56,680 bases of DNA, taken from NCBI GenBank assembly GCA_031553045.1, contig JAVBLZ010000008.1, forward strand, positions 1-56,680, in the 5' to 3' direction. The translations under genes were made by a program, and so were the position numbers. The DNA comes from CALXQW01 sp031553045 (GTDB lineage: Bacteria > Verrucomicrobiota > Verrucomicrobiia > Opitutales > Intestinicryptomonadaceae). Each line of letters starts with the position of its first letter. Position 1 is the first letter of the stretch. The notes beneath the pieces are model-generated. The model was not told where the DNA came from and made no database searches. It saw nothing but the letters and a program-made list of their open reading frames with translations. Positions 51,760 through 56,680 of this stretch are shown in pieces.

Positions 51760-54700
51760 GTGAAAAATAATATATCAAAATTAACGCCACTATTGTTTTT
51801 ATATTTTTGTATTAGTTATTACAATATATGGGCATGTGATCCTTGTGGGACCAAGACGGCAAGCGCAAATAGTGAACCCGGCATAAGTATTATGCTTTTG
51901 GGTATAGGTGGTATTTATCAGGATACCACTTTGGGTGATGTTGCCTTGAGAGAAGATGATTACGATATAACAAAATTATCTTCGCCAGAGAGCGTGGTGG
52001 GTTTTATTGACGAAAGGTATTATAAAAAATATTCCGATTCTGGGTTAATTAAAACATCGACAAAGCTTTTGGGAGGAAGGTTTATATTCGGCGCAGATGG
52101 GTTTATAGAAACTCCAAGCATTAAAATTTTTGCAAAAAAAATTGATGATGATTTGCCGTTGAATTCAAAAGGGTATGCGCTTTTTGGCTATGCGGGGTTT
52201 GCGTATGAAAATAAAAAAAATAACCCTGAAAATAGTTCCGAAAAAAAATTAAAGATGCTTTACGAAATCAAGGTATATGGCGGGTATAAAAAAGATTTGG
52301 ATGCGGAAAATTTTATAAGTCCACGCAATGTATCTGATGGGGATTTTTATATTGTCGAAGTGGAACGTACTGATTTTTACGGTGTTCCCACAAAAACTAA
52401 ATACAGAGTATATCAGATTTTTGAAGCGCACTCCAAACCCAAAGACAATATTTGGCACTATGATTTGAACGGCGAAAAGGCATCATGTAAAAAAGAGTTA
52501 AGTAAGGTGAGGGTGAAAAATAACGGTGCTGAAGATACGGAATTCGATTTAATTAAGCGTACTCTATTACGCGGCAATAAACTTAGAACTTGGGAAGTTG
52601 TACGTTATGAACATTACAAAAGAAATTTTTTGACTGATGAAAATGGGAAAGTAAAGCCTGATAAAAACGGTAATTGGGTCGTCTTTGATAAAAGCAATCC
52701 TCGCAAGGCAGATATGAAGCTCTATGATAAAATGGAAATCATAAGTGAAGATGGAAGCTTACGAAAAATTTCTGAAGAGCGACAACAGCAATATATGGGA
52801 CAGGGGGCGTATGAGAGTAAATATAGCGGGGTAACACACGCAAAAATGGACAAAAAAGGCAAGTGGACAATTTCTGAGATAGACCCTGTTAAAGGCGTTA
52901 AGATAGGCAGAATATACAAACCTGTAAACAGTTCCGATGTGAAAGATATAAATTCAGACGGCATCATTACCGTTGAAGATTTGGAAGGAAGCGATGTGGA
53001 ACTGGAGGAGTTTGAGTATGATGGCGACGGTGTAACACTCATTTCAAAAAACGTTTCAAAAGGCAGGTTGATTAATGATGGTAGGGCGGATTTAAAAAGT
53101 AAAAAGCAAAAATATTCGTACGTCCTTAATGATAGCGCAAAAAAAATATCCAAAAAGAATTATAGGCGCATTAAAGATTCCGCCGGCAAAATGCGCATTA
53201 GTGAAGAAAGCCTTGTTTTGGACGAGGTAAGTAATGAGCTTGTTGCTGTAACATCAGTGCAAAGTACAACAACATCTTCACCCGCTTCTGAAGATATTTG
53301 GAAAAGAGCTGTTATAAAAACGGATACTTTTAAAATGAAATTAGAAACCGAAGAATTTATATTGGCAGATGGGCTGCCAAATTATGGCAATGTGCCTCTT
53401 ATTGCCCCTAGTAATAGTCAAAATGATTGGATGGATTTATCTTTAGAATATAAAGTTTTTGGGGTTTTATCAGGCAATAGTACAGATGCAAAATTGCCTT
53501 GGAATAATTATACAAGCGCTTTTTCGGGTTGCGATTTAGTTCCAAACAAAAGCATTTTGCAAGTTGATATGACGGACATAAGCTCCAATTTGGTATATCA
53601 GGCAAGATATGTATATGCGCCAGATTCTTCGTCGGATTTTAAATTGATTTCGTGGTCATATTATGTGTATGGCGAAGAAAATATGCTATTGGGCACATAT
53701 AGGTCTGACGGTAGCTATGAGGTGTCAACATATTCCGATATTAATTCGGGATATGCTAAGGTTCGCATAAGGCGCAAAGCCGATAACTATGGGATGATTG
53801 TTGAAACGGGCTTTTCGCTAACCAGTGAAGTGTACACTGCGGGCGATGGTTCATATATTAGATTCGATAAATTGGCTCAAGAATTGTTCACTCGTACCAT
53901 AGGCGTAAGCTCCGAATACGGTGATTTTAAGGATAGAATCACGACTCAATCTGGGTCTATGTCAGATTTTAATCGATGTGGATGTTCTTCAATAGTTGGC
54001 AATAATGGAGATGGTCTAGTTAATTATTACATTTCAGATACAATCGGTGGTAGTGGAGAAAATGTGTCTTCTGACACGCTATTATATCAAACGTATAGAT
54101 ATAATAATGGAGATGGAAAACCAGAAACAGTTATAGACAGTTATGGCATTGTTACACGTTACACAAATTTCACTAATAATGGTAATGAAACTGCAACGGA
54201 AGTACCTCCAGGCTTCGGTGGTGGAGAAATTTACAAGCGTTCTACTTACAATGAAGACGGCTCGATTAAGTCTATAACGGGTGTCGGAGTTGTAAATGAA
54301 TATCACCGCATCGATGATGGAAATGACGTAAAAACAGTAACAGTAAATTACGGTCGCAGCAATTCTCCCAAATTTTCAACAAAAACTTACAGAAAGCATT
54401 ATGAAGACGGAGTTGAATTGGAGGAGCTTACTTCTGAGGAGGATCACAAAGGCATAACTAGATATACCAATGTAAAATGTCTGGAAATTTATAAGGAACA
54501 AATGCATTATGTCGATACCGGTTCGGGTGTAATATATAGAGATACTTTTTCTTCAGGTGTATATAAAGTTAGCGAGGCTTTGCATCCTGATGGTACAAAA
54601 ACAGTCTATAATTATGCGCTTGATGGGGAGTCTTTAGGTTGGTATGGGCTTGTTTATAACCCACAAAGCCAAACTTATACAAGGGGCCATACTTTCAATA

Positions 54701-56680
54701 CAATTTCAAAAGAATATGTTTTTGAAGACGGTATAATATGGCTTGTTACGACTACTGACGCATCCGGAGAAGTTCTTGTAAATAAAAGAAGACTCAACTT
54801 TTTGCCAAGTTGTGTAGAAGATGGATATGTCATCGCCGAACACAGTATGGACATTAAAGATAATCTGAAAAGTGAGTACAAGGTTCTGGTAGATAAAACC
54901 TCAAAAAAGCGAATTTCTAAAACCATAAATTACGCTCTAACCCAAGGGGTTTGGCGCATGAAGAATGTTAAAGAAGAAACGTATATAAATGATATTTTGG
55001 TTAAGGAAAGCTTTAAGGTGGCAGATTCTCAAAGTGGTGTAGTCCGCACCACGAAAGACACAACCCACTCTTATGATAATTATGGCAGGGTTGTTGAAAG
55101 TTCTACAAAAGATGTGGATGGAAATATTTTATACAGTATCAAAAACTTTTACCAGCCTGCGCACCAGACCAATGTTGGGTTGCATTATGCGATAAAGTCT
55201 CAAGGGCGCTTGGAGGCTGTGAGTGTTTACAACGGCACTGAAGTAATGGGTAGGATGGGCGTATATTATTCTGATGATGAAAAGAATGCGGGCAAGCTAA
55301 AGGGCCTTGGTTTTGCGACGTCCTTCGATTCAAATAAAAAACCGACATCTGCTAATTGGACTTATTGCAATTACAATAACATGGGATTAGTCAATGCGCT
55401 TTGGGGATATGAGGAAGTGCCGACTTTATTTGAGTACAATGAATATGGTTTGATGACGGACATGTATTTATTCAAGCTTGCGTCGTCTGAAGTGGGTTTG
55501 TTTGCGACGCCAAGTTGGCCGTCTTCAATAACAAAAGCTGATATAAACGCAGAGCGCACAAAGTGGGAGTATGATGCATTTGGTGAAATGGTGCTTAAAA
55601 AGACAGATGCTTTGGAGAGGTCTGAGCATATATCTAGAGATGTGAAAGGCAGGCCGGAAATAGTTTCATTCGCCAATCAAGATTCCTACTGGATAAGTTA
55701 TGACGCCAAGGGCAATATAAGTTCTCAGATTTACGAGGGGCTAGAAGCCTTGACTGGTTTCAATTATGAGTATGACGATAAAAGTCGGATAACACACGTA
55801 AGTTCTTTTGGCGATGGAATGGCGGGAAACATACGTTATGAATATAGTAATCTTGAAAGCAAAATTCCCTCAAAAGAGACTTACGCAAACGCTTGGGTGT
55901 TGGAGCGTGAAATAAATGAGCAGGGCAAGGTATTGAGCGTTGAATTAAGAGATTCAGCAGGTGCAATCAAGTATCAAGTTGGCTACGTTTACGACGGTCA
56001 AGACAAGCTGCAAAGCCTGAACGCAAACGGCAAGACAATCTCTTATACAAGAGACGCCATGAATAGCATTACAGGAATCACTCTGAATAGCCTTGCAAAA
56101 ATCATCTACACATACGACAATTTACATAGGTTAAAATCCATGTCATATAATGCAGGAAGTAATGAGCTTAGGAAGAATGAATACAGCTTTGATTTGGTGG
56201 GCAAAGTGGCGGCTGTTGGCGTATATAAAGACGGCGCATTGTATGGACAGTGGCGATATACATATTCGCAAATAGGGCAGGGGTTATTGAGTGCCGGGCT
56301 TTATAAATCTGAAAATGGCGACGAGCTTCATGACAGTCATTCTATTGATCAATACGCCTATGATATGGCTGGGAATCCGTATAGTAAAAGCGTTGGCGGC
56401 GGTGAAGTTTCATATACAAGTAACAAATGTAATCAGACTTTTGAAATAAATAAGAGCGCTGAGAGCACTTACGCAATCCGTGGCGAGGCGCATAAAGACG
56501 CCGTTTTGCGGCACTCTTACGGCGGCACAAATTGGGAGGTATTGAGCCGTCCGACAGGTGAAACCAAATACTTTTACACAGTCCCCGCTTACGCAACTGC
56601 GCCGCAATATAAGACGTTAAAAATTGAGGCAACGCTTGCAAATGCAGGTGCAAACGGTGCGGACGCAAAGACATTAAAGC
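51760..56680 (+). CDS. Giant secreted RHS/YD-repeat protein, module B (runs off the window)
   Basis: An open frame of at least 1640 codons from GTG 51760 to the window edge, checked for phase at several points. A signal peptide of about 25 residues ends YYNIWA, before CDPCG; cleavage at Ala25 or lipid attachment at Cys26 are both possible. Residues 26 to about 760 do not match the module A RHS and include an EF-hand-like loop (DINSDGIITVEDLE, about 397). YD-repeat sequence (YNNGDGKPETVIDSYG, YSFDLVGKV, YTYDNLHRLKSMSY) dominates the rest. The core, toxin tip and immunity gene would lie beyond the window. No ATG start or good ribosome binding site is seen. Confidence 0.8.
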   Translation, partial: MKNNISKLTPLLFLYFCISYYNIWACDPCGTKTASANSEPGISIMLLGIGGIYQDTTLGDVALREDDYDITKLSSPESVVGFIDERYYKKYSDSGLIKTSTKLLGGRFIFGADGFIETPSIKIFAKKIDDDLPLNSKGYALFGYAGFAYENKKNNPENSSEKKLKMLYEIKVYGGYKKDLDAENFISPRNVSDGDFYIVEVERTDFYGVPTKTKYRVYQIFEAHSKPKDNIWHYDLNGEKASCKKELSKVRVKNNGAEDTEFDLIKRTLLRGNKLRTWEVVRYEHYKRNFLTDENGKVKPDKNGNWVVFDKSNPRKADMKLYDKMEIISEDGSLRKISEERQQQYMGQGAYESKYSGVTHAKMDKKGKWTISEIDPVKGVKIGRIYKPVNSSDVKDINSDGIITVEDLEGSDVELEEFEYDGDGVTLISKNVSKGRLINDGRADLKSKKQKYSYVLNDSAKKISKKNYRRIKDSAGKMRISEESLVLDEVSNELVAVTSVQSTTTSSPASEDIWKRAVIKTDTFKMKLETEEFILADGLPNYGNVPLIAPSNSQNDWMDLSLEYKVFGVLSGNSTDAKLPWNNYTSAFSGCDLVPNKSILQVDMTDISSNLVYQARYVYAPDSSSDFKLISWSYYVYGEENMLLGTYRSDGSYEVSTYSDINSGYAKVRIRRKADNYGMIVETGFSLTSEVYTAGDGSYIRFDKLAQELFTRTIGVSSEYGDFKDRITTQSGSMSDFNRCGCSSIVGNNGDGLVNYYISDTIGGSGENVSSDTLLYQTYRYNNGDGKPETVIDSYGIVTRYTNFTNNGNETATEVPPGFGGGEIYKRSTYNEDGSIKSITGVGVVNEYHRIDDGNDVKTVTVNYGRSNSPKFSTKTYRKHYEDGVELEELTSEEDHKGITRYTNVKCLEIYKEQMHYVDTGSGVIYRDTFSSGVYKVSEALHPDGTKTVYNYALDGESLGWYGLVYNPQSQTYTRGHTFNTISKEYVFEDGIIWLVTTTDASGEVLVNKRRLNFLPSCVEDGYVIAEHSMDIKDNLKSEYKVLVDKTSKKRISKTINYALTQGVWRMKNVKEETYINDILVKESFKVADSQSGVVRTTKDTTHSYDNYGRVVESSTKDVDGNILYSIKNFYQPAHQTNVGLHYAIKSQGRLEAVSVYNGTEVMGRMGVYYSDDEKNAGKLKGLGFATSFDSNKKPTSANWTYCNYNNMGLVNALWGYEEVPTLFEYNEYGLMTDMYLFKLASSEVGLFATPSWPSSITKADINAERTKWEYDAFGEMVLKKTDALERSEHISRDVKGRPEIVSFANQDSYWISYDAKGNISSQIYEGLEALTGFNYEYDDKSRITHVSSFGDGMAGNIRYEYSNLESKIPSKETYANAWVLEREINEQGKVLSVELRDSAGAIKYQVGYVYDGQDKLQSLNANGKTISYTRDAMNSITGITLNSLAKIIYTYDNLHRLKSMSYNAGSNELRKNEYSFDLVGKVAAVGVYKDGALYGQWRYTYSQIGQGLLSAGLYKSENGDELHDSHSIDQYAYDMAGNPYSKSVGGGEVSYTSNKCNQTFEINKSAESTYAIRGEAHKDAVLRHSYGGTNWEVLSRPTGETKYFYTVPAYATAPQYKTLKIEATLANAGANGADAKTLK

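Overview
The window looks like chromosomal DNA of an AT-rich Gram-negative bacterium, most likely a verrucomicrobial (Opitutae/Puniceicoccales-like) gut- or glycan-associated organism. This is inferred from several features together: two proteins with C-terminal PEP-CTERM sorting signals, a DapL-type diaminopimelate aminotransferase, a GH106-type rhamnosidase, a sialate O-acetylesterase, and large secreted RHS proteins. No 16S/23S rRNA or marker protein in the window fixes the taxonomy, so this is not proven.

Layout. 1-590: two 5S-rRNA-like copies, the second truncated, separated by terminator-like hairpins. 588-3065: a graveyard of RHS C-terminal pieces, made of displaced toxin tips, their small AT-rich immunity-type genes and a scrap of RHS core. 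The first tip carries the catalytic residue pattern of CD38-type ADP-ribosyl cyclases. 3.1-9.5 kb: secreted beta-helix and PEP-CTERM proteins, a GT8 glycosyltransferase and a sialate O-acetylesterase. Two perfect 20-bp palindromes look like operators; one overlaps the esterase start, and the esterase signal peptide is frameshifted. 9.6-33 kb: ordinary housekeeping DNA. It holds a degenerate trypsin-like protein, mnmA, a PpiD-like chaperone, a MurU/AmgK cell-wall-sugar recycling pair, GH106, apt-nadB-panC, dapL-purU-nudix-pyrE-GDSL esterase, mdh-dUTPase, a RidA-fold protein, mutL, mrp and the tmRNA gene ssrA.

33.6-56.7 kb, directly downstream of ssrA: a surface-protein island built from two divergent copies of one module. 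Module A (33.6-46.7 kb) is a tightly packed run. It contains a secreted beta-repeat protein, a secreted protein of unknown role, two YadA-head-like proteins, a protein with NxGQLK repeats and TSP3-like calcium motifs, a 2103-residue secreted RHS protein, an HNH toxin tip (now one base out of frame) and an immunity-type gene. Module B (48.1 kb to the window end) has the same families in reduced form: a truncated YadA-like gene, a beta-repeat gene with a nonsense codon, an intact calcium-motif protein, and a different very large RHS/YD-repeat protein that runs off the window. A DUF1573 gene lies between the modules on the other strand.

The best candidate for an undescribed system is this repeated module: secreted fibre-like and calcium-binding proteins co-transcribed with an RHS toxin. 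No secretion-system genes (T6SS, T7SS, Tc) are present, and every large member has a Sec-type signal peptide. My inference is an RHS-bearing surface structure with exchangeable toxin tips, of which the left-hand graveyard is an older product. The toxin parts are annotated from motifs only.
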